Origin: Alkalimarinus coralli
Lineage (GTDB): Bacteria > Pseudomonadota > Gammaproteobacteria > Pseudomonadales > Oleiphilaceae
NCBI RefSeq assembly: GCF_023650515.1
Contig: NZ_CP096016.1
Coordinates: 4,522,501-4,586,500, forward strand
DNA length: 64,000 bases
Direction: 5' to 3'
The notes below the pieces were generated by a model that did not search any database, was not told the origin of the DNA, and saw only the letters and a list, made by a program, of their open reading frames with translations. Both the position numbers and the translations under genes were made by a program. Of this stretch, positions 1 to 9,430 are shown piece after piece; position 1 is the stretch's first letter, and each line of letters opens with the position of its first letter.

Positions 1-963
<963 letters not shown>

Positions 964-1161
964 TATAACGCCCAAATAGTTTTGAGTCTCTCAATAGAGA
1001 GATTAAAAACAAACAGTATTACCGGATAATGTGATTATGATCCGAGATGTTAGAAGACTTAATTGCTTACTGAATGTTAAAGACATCGCAGAATTGATGT
1101 GGGTTGATTGAAACGATATAAGCCTGAAACTTATAGCTAAACTATCAGCCGACCAAGGTTT

Positions 1162-1280
1162 TGCCTGATGACAATAGCGAACTGGAACCACCTGATCCCA
1201 TCCCGAACTCAGTCGTGAAACGGTTCAGCGCCGATGGTAGTGTGGGGTCTCCCCATGTGAGAGTAGGTCATCGTCAGGCA
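1162..1280 (+). rRNA. rrf: 5S ribosomal RNA
   Basis: A 5S rRNA of about 119 nt, with the conserved core 'CCCGAACTCAG' and 'GCCGATGGTAGTGTGGGG'. The ends 'TGCCTGA' and 'TCAGGCA' pair as the terminal helix. It lies 198 nt after the 23S gene with no tRNA in between, the usual arrangement for the distal part of a gammaproteobacterial rrn operon. Confidence 0.97.
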
Positions 1281-1289
1281 TCTAAATAC

Positions 1290-1324
1290 GAAACCCCAGC
1301 AGGGCAACTTGCTGGGGTTTTTTA
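1290..1324 (+). terminator. rrn operon terminator
   Basis: An AACCCCAGCA / TGCTGGGGTT stem with a short loop is followed by a run of T residues, ten bases after the 5S gene. This is a typical rho-independent terminator closing the rRNA operon. Confidence 0.92.
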
Positions 1325-1392
1325 TTGCCTGGATGAAAGTGAAACTCCGGGTGCAAGCAAAAAGAGCGGATCGCAGCCTTGATGCAGCGAAG

Positions 1393-1407
1393 AGGCTGTG
1401 AAAGTAT
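1393..1407. repeat. IS left terminal inverted repeat
   Basis: Fifteen bases that are the exact reverse complement of 3083-3097. They are preceded by the putative target duplication CGAAG. Confidence 0.88.
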
Positions 1408-3026
1408 TAACAAGCAAGAGATTCTTTGACTTCAAAACGAACTCGAAGCGAATCTGGCGTCATTACAACGGCCTTTATAATTATTGTCTGTAGAAACAGG
1501 TAATACTTATAGGCCTTTAAATATAGCTCTGGGCTCCTTCTATTAAGGCGAAACAGAGCTTTATTTTTTATCTCCTCAAGGAGCCTGTCGAACCCCAACA
1601 CATTAAGTGCACGTGTGAGATTATAACATAACGCCATTAAACTAAACTCAGCCGCTACCTTCTCTTGGCCTCTTAGCAGGAAGTGGCTCCAACCTGCTCT
1701 AGATTTCATCGTGCCAAATGGGTGCTCAACGAGTGTACTTCGCTCGCGCATTTTTCCTTTGCTTACCTTCATTCGTTCTTGATGAGCTGTGAGCAGGTCT
1801 GCATTCTCACTTCGCCACACGACTCGGCAAGGTATTTTCTCCCCAAGACAGCTTGCTTTTTGGGGGCAGCTTTTACAGACTGTTTCTGATGCACTGAAGC
1901 GATGAAATACTTGTCCGTTCTGTGTGCGGGGCGACCCTCGTTGGTTTAATGACTCTCCTGCAGGGCACACATAATGATTTTTCCTCGCATCATATATGAA
2001 CTGGTCTTTTGTGTACCTTCCCTTTTTCCCTTTACCCCCCGTTTTAGGCTTGGGAACATAAGGTGTTATCTTATCTTTTACACACTTAGCAATATGCGCC
2101 CCGCTGTAATAGCCCGCATCAGCAAGCACTTCTAACTCATCTGAATTCAGTATTTTCTTTGCTTTTAGCGACATTGGGTGCAATTGTTTAAGGTCGTTTG
2201 GCTCCGTTGTGACTTCTTCGCAAACGATCAAGTGATGCTTGTTATCTACTGCTATCTGTACGCTGTAGCCGGATACCTTTTGAGTTCCTTTGTTCAGTAA
2301 ACGGGCATCTTTGTCTGTACTGCTCTCTTGTGTTTTTTTAGATTTTTCTAACCTTTTTAATTCGCTCTCTTTATCTTGTTTTTCTTTTTTCCAGTCTTCG
2401 AGTTGCTGAAGCACTTTTTCCAGTTCAATATCACTGGGCTTGTTTTCTTCTTCCTTTTCCTGCGCATCTTGCTGATCTAGCTCGTTCTGCCATTGCTCGA
2501 TATGCGCCTCTAGCTTTTTGAGCTTCTTCTTGAGACCTGTGGTGGTCGTAAAGCTCTTGCGGCTCGCGCTTCCTTTAAAGAAACTGCCGTCAATAGCAAT
2601 GCACTGGCCTCCAAACAACGAAAGTTTCTTGCAGAATAAAATAAACTCTTTATGAGTCTCCCGAATCGCACGCCGGTTTTGGCTGCGAAAATTAGCGATC
2701 GTCTTATAGCTTGGCTTAAGCCCTTGAACTAACCACATCACCTCTATATTACGGTGGCACTCTTGTTCCAACCGACGACTCGACTTAATGCGGTTTAGAT
2801 ATCCGTAGAGGTAAAGCTTGAGTAACGCACCGGGAGGGTAGGCAGGCTGCCCGCTATTAACCTTGTTTTCTAAGGTATGTTGATAGCCGAGCTTTCCTAA
2901 GTCTAAACATTCAACATAGGCATCAAGGGCTCTGATGGGATGCCTCTCATGCACGTAGTCATCCATATGGCTCGGAAACAAATCCCCTTGATCGCGGGAG
3001 TGTGTTTTCTTGTATTGTCTTCCCAT
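1407..3026 (-). CDS. IS1182 family transposase
   Basis: A 539-residue DDE transposase. The N-terminal half has the DUF772-type domain found in IS1182/IS5-like transposases (the 'LLKLYLYGYLNRI' region near residue 70). Candidate catalytic acids are D146 (IAIDGSFFKG), D303 (LADAGYYSG) and E434 (VEHPFGTMK). A lysine/glutamate-rich coiled-coil stretch at about 165-235 separates the first two, as in other IS1182 transposases. A cysteine cluster (C354, C384, C387, C393) is a possible metal-binding region. The frame is intact with no stop or frameshift, so the element may still be mobile. It lies inside a complete IS with matching inverted repeats. Confidence 0.93.
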   Translation of the reverse strand: MGRQYKKTHSRDQGDLFPSHMDDYVHERHPIRALDAYVECLDLGKLGYQHTLENKVNSGQPAYPPGALLKLYLYGYLNRIKSSRRLEQECHRNIEVMWLVQGLKPSYKTIANFRSQNRRAIRETHKEFILFCKKLSLFGGQCIAIDGSFFKGSASRKSFTTTTGLKKKLKKLEAHIEQWQNELDQQDAQEKEEENKPSDIELEKVLQQLEDWKKEKQDKESELKRLEKSKKTQESSTDKDARLLNKGTQKVSGYSVQIAVDNKHHLIVCEEVTTEPNDLKQLHPMSLKAKKILNSDELEVLADAGYYSGAHIAKCVKDKITPYVPKPKTGGKGKKGRYTKDQFIYDARKNHYVCPAGESLNQRGSPRTQNGQVFHRFSASETVCKSCPQKASCLGEKIPCRVVWRSENADLLTAHQERMKVSKGKMRERSTLVEHPFGTMKSRAGWSHFLLRGQEKVAAEFSLMALCYNLTRALNVLGFDRLLEEIKNKALFRLNRRSPELYLKAYKYYLFLQTIIIKAVVMTPDSLRVRFEVKESLAC

Positions 3027-3082
3027 TTTCTTATATCTTCGAAGTCGTTAGGCGACGATATTATACAGCGGGGAGCCTATGG

Positions 3083-3097
3083 ATACTTTCACAGCCT
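3083..3097. repeat. IS right terminal inverted repeat
   Basis: Exact reverse complement of 1393-1407. It lies upstream of the transposase start and is followed by the putative target duplication CGAAG. Confidence 0.88.
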
Positions 3098-3322
3098 CGA
3101 AGCGGAGTCAGGGGCAGTGGTTAATAATGAGTTCAAATGGGCTCAATTAGTTTTTGCTAATCCAGATGGTGCCAGATCTAGAAAGTATAAAAATGTACGA
3201 TGGTGCATATAAGTGATGCGCGTCTCGGAATATTCTTTAGGCGCTAATTAAAATAAGGGCCAATACACAAGTACGTGAATTGATCGGCATGCGGAGCATG
3301 TGGAAGCTAAGGGAGTAATAGC

Positions 3323-4615
3323 ATGAGTTTTTGCCGGGCTTTGGCACCCTCTATTTTATTGTCTTTAAGTATCTCAAATACTATTCAAGCTGAATTGAAG
3401 CCTATTTCTGACCAGGAGATGTCTGCGGTTACTGGTCAGGCATACGTCTCGGTTGATCAGGCCAGTCATCCTACAGAGTCAAATGTGTCTTATACCCGGG
3501 TTAATCTAGGGATGAAGGTGGAGACGCAATTGACAGCAGACAAACTTGAGTTGGGGACTTATCATCGCTGGGAAAAGCATCCTACGAATCCCGCCCTTAA
3601 TGGCACTGCGTGCAATTACTGTACTGGCGAAGAGGAGGGGTTGGAAGTCATAGGTTCGGATATTTTGATGGAAAACTTTGGCCTGGGATATATTCATAGT
3701 GATAGCTACGCTAACAAATACAAGTCCGTTCCCATGCTAGCGAAGGGGGTTGACCGCTATGGGCGGGTGATCAAATACAGCGATGGTGAAATAGCGCCTT
3801 TTGAGATTAATAACCCGTTTTTCGAGTTTGCTCGTGATGAAGTGACAGGCGATGTAATAGGGATGCGAATAGGATTTGGCGAGTCTAAAGGGGTTCTATC
3901 CGGAAATATCTTATCATTAACCGGCGCTGTTGATGTTGATATACGAGATGGAGTGGATGGTCTGTCGGAGGCGCGGCAGCAGCAAAATGGCAATATTTTG
4001 GAGGAGGCATTGACTCTTTTAACGCCTCTTTTGGTCGCAGGAGGGGATTTAAGTGCTCAGGCGTCTTTGGTTGACTCAAATGGTGATGCTGATCCGGTTC
4101 GCTCTTCATTTATTGGGATGGAAAATGGCTCTGAGTTTAAGATTGCTGGAGCTGATTTTATTGCCGCAGGGGCTGTTCCGTTATTATCAGGTGCTGGACT
4201 TATTGGCAGTAACTCTCGTTCTGAGTTTTCCAGCGCTTTTGGCTGTGGTCTGTTCGGGTTGCTGTCTTGCTTTAATATTTATGTCGAGTCTGATAATTGT
4301 GTCATGCTAGGTATTCCGACCTGCTTTCCGCTTACTAACTTTCAGAGCATGCCTGTAGGTAAAGTGGAGGAGATAGATGGAAGGCAGTATATAACAGATA
4401 CGGTTTCAGGCTTGTTTCTTTCATTTCAAACCAGGGATATGGAGTGGTCTACAGGAAAAGCAGGGAACCAAGCAATGAATGACTTTGTAAAAGCCTCATC
4501 TGGTGCTTTTTTGAATATTCCTACAGGTTCTGTAAAGGTGAATCTTAGTGAAGTTTATAATGGTGTAACAGGTGTTCGGCGCGAGTATGTAGATAGGGGG
4601 GTAGGATTATTCTAG
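3323..4615 (+). CDS. exported DUF6160/FilA-like protein, paralogue 1
   Basis: A 430-residue protein with a signal peptide (residues 1-23, cleavage after IQA), then ELKPISDQEMSAVTGQA, the N-terminal signature that I associate with DUF6160/FilA-like proteins. Blocks shared with the next two genes are SYTRxNxGM, LELGxY, LGYI, PFxEFA, RIGFG, a SLTGxVDVDI-like strand, a C-x7-C pair (about 300), SFQTxDxEW, GAFxNIP, and the C-terminal ending EYVDRGVGLF. The glycine/aspartate-rich, beta-type composition suggests a secreted or surface protein. The start is supported by GGGAG six bases upstream. Its biochemical role is unknown. It is the first gene of a six-gene run. Confidence 0.75.
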   Translation: MSFCRALAPSILLSLSISNTIQAELKPISDQEMSAVTGQAYVSVDQASHPTESNVSYTRVNLGMKVETQLTADKLELGTYHRWEKHPTNPALNGTACNYCTGEEEGLEVIGSDILMENFGLGYIHSDSYANKYKSVPMLAKGVDRYGRVIKYSDGEIAPFEINNPFFEFARDEVTGDVIGMRIGFGESKGVLSGNILSLTGAVDVDIRDGVDGLSEARQQQNGNILEEALTLLTPLLVAGGDLSAQASLVDSNGDADPVRSSFIGMENGSEFKIAGADFIAAGAVPLLSGAGLIGSNSRSEFSSAFGCGLFGLLSCFNIYVESDNCVMLGIPTCFPLTNFQSMPVGKVEEIDGRQYITDTVSGLFLSFQTRDMEWSTGKAGNQAMNDFVKASSGAFLNIPTGSVKVNLSEVYNGVTGVRREYVDRGVGLF

Positions 4616-4945
4616 TTTGTCAAAAAATTAAATGGGGCTGTGAAAGGGTGAAATATATCGTTACGAAATAGGACATATCTAAACACCAAAATTGACCGAA
4701 GCTTAGTACACTGATTAAAGTGTTCATTAGTACCAAAATTGTGATCTGGTACCAAAGTTCACAATAAAACGTTATAAATGGTACAAATGTATGAATATAC
4801 TGTCACTTATTGTGCTTTTACGCATGTTATTGCGTATTGGTTATGAGGAGTGATGTTAGTGCTAGTGGTTAAGCGCTAGATATTTGTTAAGCGACGGTGG
4901 AAATGGAATGTAATCGTCTTAATAGTTGTATTAAGAAGGTGTTCT
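4616..4945. other. AT-rich intergenic region with repeated ACCAAAATTG-like motifs
   Basis: These 330 bases between the first two paralogues contain no convincing gene. They hold several copies of a related short motif: CACCAAAATTG (4684), GTACCAAAATTG (4730), GTACCAAAGTTC (4749) and GGTACAAATG (4779). There is also an arm pair TTGTGA/TCACAA (4739-4744, 4759-4764) around the palindrome TGGTACCA, and a doubled GTTAAGCG near 4868 and 4888. It probably contains the promoter of the next gene. No clear sigma-70 promoter was assigned. Confidence 0.5.
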
Positions 4946-6130
4946 ATGCCTGGCTTTTGGTCGTTAAATAAAAATAAATTTGCCGTCAGTGTGCTTCTTT
5001 CAAATGTATTGGTTGGTGTAAATGCCTTTGCCGAACTAAAGCCTATTGATGATAGAGAGATGTCCGATATTACAGGGCAGGCCTTTTTCTCTATTGATAA
5101 AACCGTTAACCCGTCTGATTCAAATATCTCTTATACTCGCCTTAATATGGGGATGGATATTGATATCCAGTCCAATATTGATAAATTGGAATTAGGTCGT
5201 TATGCCCGGATAGATAATGAAACCGGCCAGCAAGAGTCCCAGGCTGCTGATATTATTATCGAGAATATGTCGCTGGGTTATATTTACGATGAACAATATC
5301 ATATCGACAATCCTAATGTGCCCAAGCCAAAACACTATGACGATAACGGTCAGCTTATTACCTATAAAGATGGGGATATCGTTCCGTTCAAGATCGAAGA
5401 TCCTTTTATAGAGTTTGCTTTTGAGGGCGACAAAATTATTGGTAGCCGAATCGGCTTTGGTAAGGCCCAAGGGTTGCTTAGCGGCGACATTCAAAGTTTA
5501 ACGGGCAATGTTGATATAGATATTAAAGGGACAGTAGGGAATCTTCAGCAGGCACTGAGGCAAAACGGTTATTCTGGTTGTCCATGGTACAACACATTTT
5601 GCCTGGGTTATGGTGATGACCAAATGCCTAACGTTATTGTGGAGCATGGAGGATTGCTTTCAGGAAATAAAGTCGGCACTTCAGCCAACCTGATTCATCA
5701 TGGCGGATCTCATAACGGGCAGAGGGATACTGCAAGAGCGACCTCTGTGGGTATACTTAATGGTTCGCCGTTCAATTTGGATTTTGGCTGGCTCGGAAGT
5801 ATAAACTTTACTGCAGATCAGTGTGCCTTGTTGGGTATTAGTGTTTGCTTTCCTCTACAAAACTTCAACTCTTTGCATATCGGTAAAAAGGATGAGCAAG
5901 GAAATACCATTGGTGCGGCGGATGGGTTGTTTCTTTCTTTTCAGACCCAGGATCTTGAGTGGATGAAAAATGTGCAGGGTAGTAATACTGCCTCTAACTA
6001 TATGAATGCTGTGCAAGGGGCGTTTTTTAATGTGCCTTCCGGAGGGTTGCAGGTCGATTTCGTGAGTTCACTCAATGGGATTAATCGGGCGAAGACTGAA
6101 TATATTGATAGGGGGCAGGGGTTGTTTTAG
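4946..6130 (+). CDS. exported DUF6160/FilA-like protein, paralogue 2
   Basis: A 394-residue paralogue of the flanking genes. It has a signal peptide (1-29, ending AFA), the motif ELKPIDDREMSDITGQA, then SYTRLNMGMDIDIQ, LELGRY, DPFIEFAF, RIGFGKAQGLLSG and SLTGNVDIDI. The C-x7-C pair sits in QCALLGISVCFPL, and the protein ends EYIDRGQGLF. Compared with paralogues 1 and 3 the middle segment is shorter and has its own cysteine-containing insert (CPWYNTFC, about 210). AAGAAGG about 7-13 bases upstream supports the start. The role is unknown. Paralogy with neighbours is seen directly; the family name is from recollection of the N-terminal motif. Confidence 0.74.
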   Translation: MPGFWSLNKNKFAVSVLLSNVLVGVNAFAELKPIDDREMSDITGQAFFSIDKTVNPSDSNISYTRLNMGMDIDIQSNIDKLELGRYARIDNETGQQESQAADIIIENMSLGYIYDEQYHIDNPNVPKPKHYDDNGQLITYKDGDIVPFKIEDPFIEFAFEGDKIIGSRIGFGKAQGLLSGDIQSLTGNVDIDIKGTVGNLQQALRQNGYSGCPWYNTFCLGYGDDQMPNVIVEHGGLLSGNKVGTSANLIHHGGSHNGQRDTARATSVGILNGSPFNLDFGWLGSINFTADQCALLGISVCFPLQNFNSLHIGKKDEQGNTIGAADGLFLSFQTQDLEWMKNVQGSNTASNYMNAVQGAFFNVPSGGLQVDFVSSLNGINRAKTEYIDRGQGLF

Positions 6131-6148
6131 CTCTCGTGTAGAGCTTTC
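6129..6148 (+). terminator. weak hairpin at the end of paralogue 2
   Basis: AGCTCT-CGTGT-AGAGCT followed by only two T residues. It overlaps the stop codon of the second paralogue. It could be a weak terminator or simply a stable 3' end, and a separate promoter for the third gene in 6149-6380 is therefore possible. Confidence 0.3.
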
Positions 6149-6380
6149 AAGATTTTGCTGGTTTTTTAGTTAAAATGAGAACCAGTGCAAGCTGTGGTTA
6201 AAAACTACTCAGAGTTTGTGTTGAATATGATCTTATTCACGTTAAGTTATGAAACTGAAGCTAGAATGAAATCATAATAAATACAATAGTACACAGTTTG
6301 CAAGGTTAAGTAGCAATTGTTCGGAGAATTGAATAATAAGGCGACAGAGATTTCGCCGCTACGAATAAGGAGGAGTTAAG

Positions 6381-7613
6381 ATGAAAGCTCTTAAGTCCAG
6401 ATTTCAAATAAAAATAAATAGAACAACCAAAGCCTGGATATCATTGGGGGGTGGGTTATTACTTGCTGCTTCAAATGTGTCTGCGGAGCTTAAACCTGTC
6501 AGTGATGAAGTTTTGTCCGATGTTGTGGGTCAGGCATACATCTCGATCGATAAAACCTATCACCCTGAAGCGTCAAAAAATACATCTTACACCCGCATTA
6601 ATATGGGGATGGATATAGAGATACAAAGCAATATCGAGTATATGGAGTTGGGCCGCTATGAAAGAGATGATCCATATGGCGTTCAGAAACCTGCGGATGT
6701 AATGGCTCGTGATTTCTCGCTAGGTTATATATATGACTCTAACTATTTTAATCAAAACCCTGATGCGGCTCGCCCTATAAAGGCTGATGGAAGTGGTTAT
6801 CAGAATGGAGAGATTGTCCCATTCAAAATTACTGACCCATTCATTGAGTTTGCTTATGATGAAAGCTCCAATGAGATGACCGGGGTTCGCATCGGTTTTG
6901 GTGAGGCTCAGGGGGTTCTGTCCGGTAATATTGAAGCGCTTACCGGGAATGTTGATGTTGATATTAGGGATCAGGGTGAAGGGATGAAGGCTGCCAGCTC
7001 AAATGGTAACTTCGCGGATCAGCTGCTGGTTTTGCTTACCCCATTGCTTGAAGGGGATAGTCCTATTGAGGCTCAGGCCCAGCTTGTTGACCAGTATGGG
7101 AATTATGACCCGATTAGATCAACAATGATCGGTATTCCAGATAACCAAACCTTTGTATTAAGTGGTGCGGGAGGTTTTACTCGGTGGTCGGTTAAAAACT
7201 TGTTAGGCGGTTTTTCATCGAGTGAAATAGAGGTTCCAAACTGCTCGTTTTGGAGCTGTCCAGGCGGCGATATTATAATTTATGTGAATGATTGCAAAGT
7301 ATTGGGTGTGGATGCGTGCTTTAATCTTGAGCAATTCGAGAGCTTTCCAATTGGCCAAATCGAAGAGCAAAATGGTAATCGCTATTTAACAGGCTCTTCA
7401 AGTGGAATGTTTATATCGTTTCAGACCAAAGATCTAGAATGGCTGCAGGATGTTCGAGAACAAAACCCAAGTGCAGAAGATTTTGTTAAGGCGACCTCGG
7501 GAGCCTTTTTTAATATCCCGAACAGTAGTGTGACGGTAAATCTTGAAGAGGCGCTAAATGGGGTGCCAAGAGTTAGAACGGAATATATTGACCGAGGTAA
7601 TGGACTATTTTGA
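6381..7613 (+). CDS. exported DUF6160/FilA-like protein, paralogue 3
   Basis: A 410-residue protein with a long basic n-region and signal peptide (1-35, ending NVSA). It continues ELKPVSDEVLSDVVGQA, SYTRINMGMDIEIQ, DPFIEFAY, RIGFGEAQGVLSG, a central LLVLLTPLLEGDSPIEAQA segment shared with paralogue 1, the C-x7-C pair CKVLGVDAC, SFQTKDLEW, and the end EYIDRGNGLF. A strong AAGGAGGAG lies about 6 bases before the ATG. Its stop overlaps an ATG of the next frame (TGATG), suggesting co-transcription with the fourth gene. Function unknown; presumably secreted or outer-membrane associated. Confidence 0.75.
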   Translation: MKALKSRFQIKINRTTKAWISLGGGLLLAASNVSAELKPVSDEVLSDVVGQAYISIDKTYHPEASKNTSYTRINMGMDIEIQSNIEYMELGRYERDDPYGVQKPADVMARDFSLGYIYDSNYFNQNPDAARPIKADGSGYQNGEIVPFKITDPFIEFAYDESSNEMTGVRIGFGEAQGVLSGNIEALTGNVDVDIRDQGEGMKAASSNGNFADQLLVLLTPLLEGDSPIEAQAQLVDQYGNYDPIRSTMIGIPDNQTFVLSGAGGFTRWSVKNLLGGFSSSEIEVPNCSFWSCPGGDIIIYVNDCKVLGVDACFNLEQFESFPIGQIEEQNGNRYLTGSSSGMFISFQTKDLEWLQDVREQNPSAEDFVKATSGAFFNIPNSSVTVNLEEALNGVPRVRTEYIDRGNGLF

Positions 7614-7630
7614 TGATAAATGGGGGAAGT

Positions 7631-8860
7631 ATGCAAGGTGACAAGCTTAAAAGATTAGTCACTCGATGTTCGTTTTCGGCGCTGGTCGTGTGCGGTGCGG
7701 CAAATGCTGAGCTTGCCTCATTGTCTGATGATGAGCTGTCCGATGTTGATGGTGCGGGTATTGGCCTGGTTTTTGAGGACTTTGTTTTTGATGCTCGTAC
7801 CGATGCGGGGGCTGGACAATCGTTCAAAATTACTGGGATTAAAAACACGGCAGGTGACCAGGATGTTGAAATAACGGTCTCGCAGCTTTATATCGCCAAC
7901 TCTGGTAGTAATTATGGTGAGAACCTAACGGGCGTTAACTTGGGGCGTTTGGTTAACCCCTATGAAATTGAGTTAATCGATGGCGATGATATCGGCATTG
8001 AAGATAAAGCCGTTTTGCAGTTCTCTGCGCCCAAAAAATACGAAGCGACCACAACAGTTAATTTAGATCGAGATCTTGATGGTTCTTTGGATACAGAAAT
8101 CGACTCTTCTGGTGCGACTGTTTTAAAACAGTATGCAGCAAACGCTGAAGGTTATGACTGTGTTCTCGCTGGTGCAACAATGGGGAGTGGGACTTGTGGT
8201 AGTCGGCCGACAGGAATTGATGCTGCTTCGTCTGAGGTTATATTGGGGGAGCGGCCTGATATAGGGCTGAAATTGCAGGTTCAGGTTGGTAGCAATCAGT
8301 CTGATAATCTAAGTATACATGCGAAAAGTGCGGTCTTTGATGGCAGTTACTTAAGGCTTTGGGGTGACGACAATAAGAAGCAGTTGGTTGGGGAGTTTCG
8401 ACTTAACTTTTATACACCTGAGTTATCTATTAATGCCTGTGATGCATCAGGGCAGAACTGCGGCAATACTATCTACATGAAAAACTTTGAACTTGAGTTG
8501 GCACTTGGTAACACGTTTCAACCCATGTCTATTGGTGTAACTGAGGCGCTGGATGGCACTATTCAGCCTGGAAATTTTGTTTTTGAAATAGCGAGTATTA
8601 CTGAATATGCCAGCCAAAAGGGGTACATGGCTAACTTGCCAACAAATGGCAAGAGAGAGAGCTGCGGAAATGATAGTTGCCGGGCGGCCTGGGATTTCTT
8701 TAATGATTACTATACGAAACCGGACTTTAAAAGCAATTTGAACATTGGTGCGATGCATATTGGTGATATTAGTGCGGGTGGACAGAATTTTGGCTCCGCT
8801 AAAATTGAAGGGATGACGATTCAGTATCTCAAAATTTCCAGTCATGACCTGGCAAACTAG
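7631..8860 (+). CDS. exported DUF6160/FilA-like protein, divergent member 4
   Basis: About 409 residues from the ATG at 7631, chosen because GGGGGAAG lies just upstream and the protein then begins with a good signal peptide (1-26, ending ANA). An in-frame ATG at 7613 overlapping the previous stop is an alternative. After cleavage comes ELASLSDDELSDVDGAGI, the family's N-terminal motif, but the rest does not align with paralogues 1-3 and lacks the YIDRGxGLF ending. It is rich in beta-forming glycine/aspartate segments and has several cysteine pairs (for example CVLAGATMGSGTC). It is followed 7 bases later by the fifth gene. Function not recognised. Confidence 0.7.
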   Translation: MQGDKLKRLVTRCSFSALVVCGAANAELASLSDDELSDVDGAGIGLVFEDFVFDARTDAGAGQSFKITGIKNTAGDQDVEITVSQLYIANSGSNYGENLTGVNLGRLVNPYEIELIDGDDIGIEDKAVLQFSAPKKYEATTTVNLDRDLDGSLDTEIDSSGATVLKQYAANAEGYDCVLAGATMGSGTCGSRPTGIDAASSEVILGERPDIGLKLQVQVGSNQSDNLSIHAKSAVFDGSYLRLWGDDNKKQLVGEFRLNFYTPELSINACDASGQNCGNTIYMKNFELELALGNTFQPMSIGVTEALDGTIQPGNFVFEIASITEYASQKGYMANLPTNGKRESCGNDSCRAAWDFFNDYYTKPDFKSNLNIGAMHIGDISAGGQNFGSAKIEGMTIQYLKISSHDLAN

Positions 8861-8867
8861 GAGTTGA

Positions 8868-9428
8868 ATGATGCTATCTAATGTGAATAAGAGACCAGTG
8901 TTATTCTTATTGTCTTCGTTGTTTCTTTTTGGAACTACGACTGTCTCGGCTGAATTGTCTTCAATTGATGATGATGAGATGTCAGTTATTTCGGGGCAGG
9001 CCGGTGTTTACTTGTCGGGTGAGATATCCATTAACGAAAATGGAGGCCCTATCCAGAACGCCTACTTTGGTGATTGTTCCGACAGTAAGCGCTGTGGTGC
9101 TCGTTTGGCCTATCAGACCAAGCAGAATGGAGGCTGGTTTGTGCTAGATGACTTTAAAGGCAGTTTCTCATTTCAGGGGTTGACCTTAAAGGTTCGCAAT
9201 ATCAACTCTGGGTTTGGTGGCGATGGGGCAAAGTTTAATCGAGAGGTTCTCGAGATAGGATTGCCAGATCAGATTATGGTAGATCAGTTGCAGTATACCT
9301 ATGCTACCAGCAGTACTGCTCGACCAACGGATGCAGGCTTTCAGCAGACCGATATTTACACTGTTGAGATAGATGGCGGTGTCACCATGCAGGGCAACTT
9401 GCTGGTATTCCCGACTGGAAATAATTAA
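8868..9428 (+). CDS. small exported DUF6160/FilA-like protein, member 5
   Basis: A 186-residue protein with a signal peptide (1-28, ending VSA) followed by ELSSIDDDEMSVISGQAGVYLSGEI, the clearest short version of the family's N-terminal motif. The remainder is a single beta-rich domain with one cysteine pair (C69, C76). TAGGAG upstream fits either of two adjacent ATGs (8868 or 8871). It is tightly packed between members 4 and 6, so all three are probably translated from one mRNA. It may be a one-domain relative of the large sixth protein. Function unknown. Confidence 0.7.
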   Translation: MMLSNVNKRPVLFLLSSLFLFGTTTVSAELSSIDDDEMSVISGQAGVYLSGEISINENGGPIQNAYFGDCSDSKRCGARLAYQTKQNGGWFVLDDFKGSFSFQGLTLKVRNINSGFGGDGAKFNREVLEIGLPDQIMVDQLQYTYATSSTARPTDAGFQQTDIYTVEIDGGVTMQGNLLVFPTGNN

Positions 9429-9430
9429 AG

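Larger units (their letters stand above)
1393..3097 (-). mobile_element. IS1182-family insertion sequence, intact
   Basis: The element is 1705 bp. Its ends are perfect inverted repeats of at least 15 bp (1393-1407 AGGCTGTGAAAGTAT and 3083-3097 ATACTTTCACAGCCT). It is flanked on both sides by CGAAG (1388-1392 and 3098-3102), read as a 5-bp target duplication. It carries one transposase gene filling nearly the whole element, whose stop codon touches the left repeat. It sits between the rrn terminator and the secreted-protein cluster and interrupts no recognisable gene. Family assignment rests on the transposase. The duplication is short enough that chance cannot be fully excluded. Confidence 0.88.

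Noticed and set aside
1161..1382. 73-codon open frame
   Set aside because: Covers the 5S rRNA and terminator; not a gene.
2940..3212. 90-codon frame crossing the right end of the IS
   Set aside because: Antisense to the transposase start and reading across the insertion end; no ribosome site or family resemblance.
4739..4764. CRP-like site TTGTGA...TCACAA
   Set aside because: The half-sites are separated by 14 bases rather than 6, so it does not fit CRP; kept only as an unassigned motif.
8447..8845. 132-codon antisense frame within member 4 of the secreted cluster
   Set aside because: No signal, no recognisable domain and complete overlap with a better gene on the plus strand.
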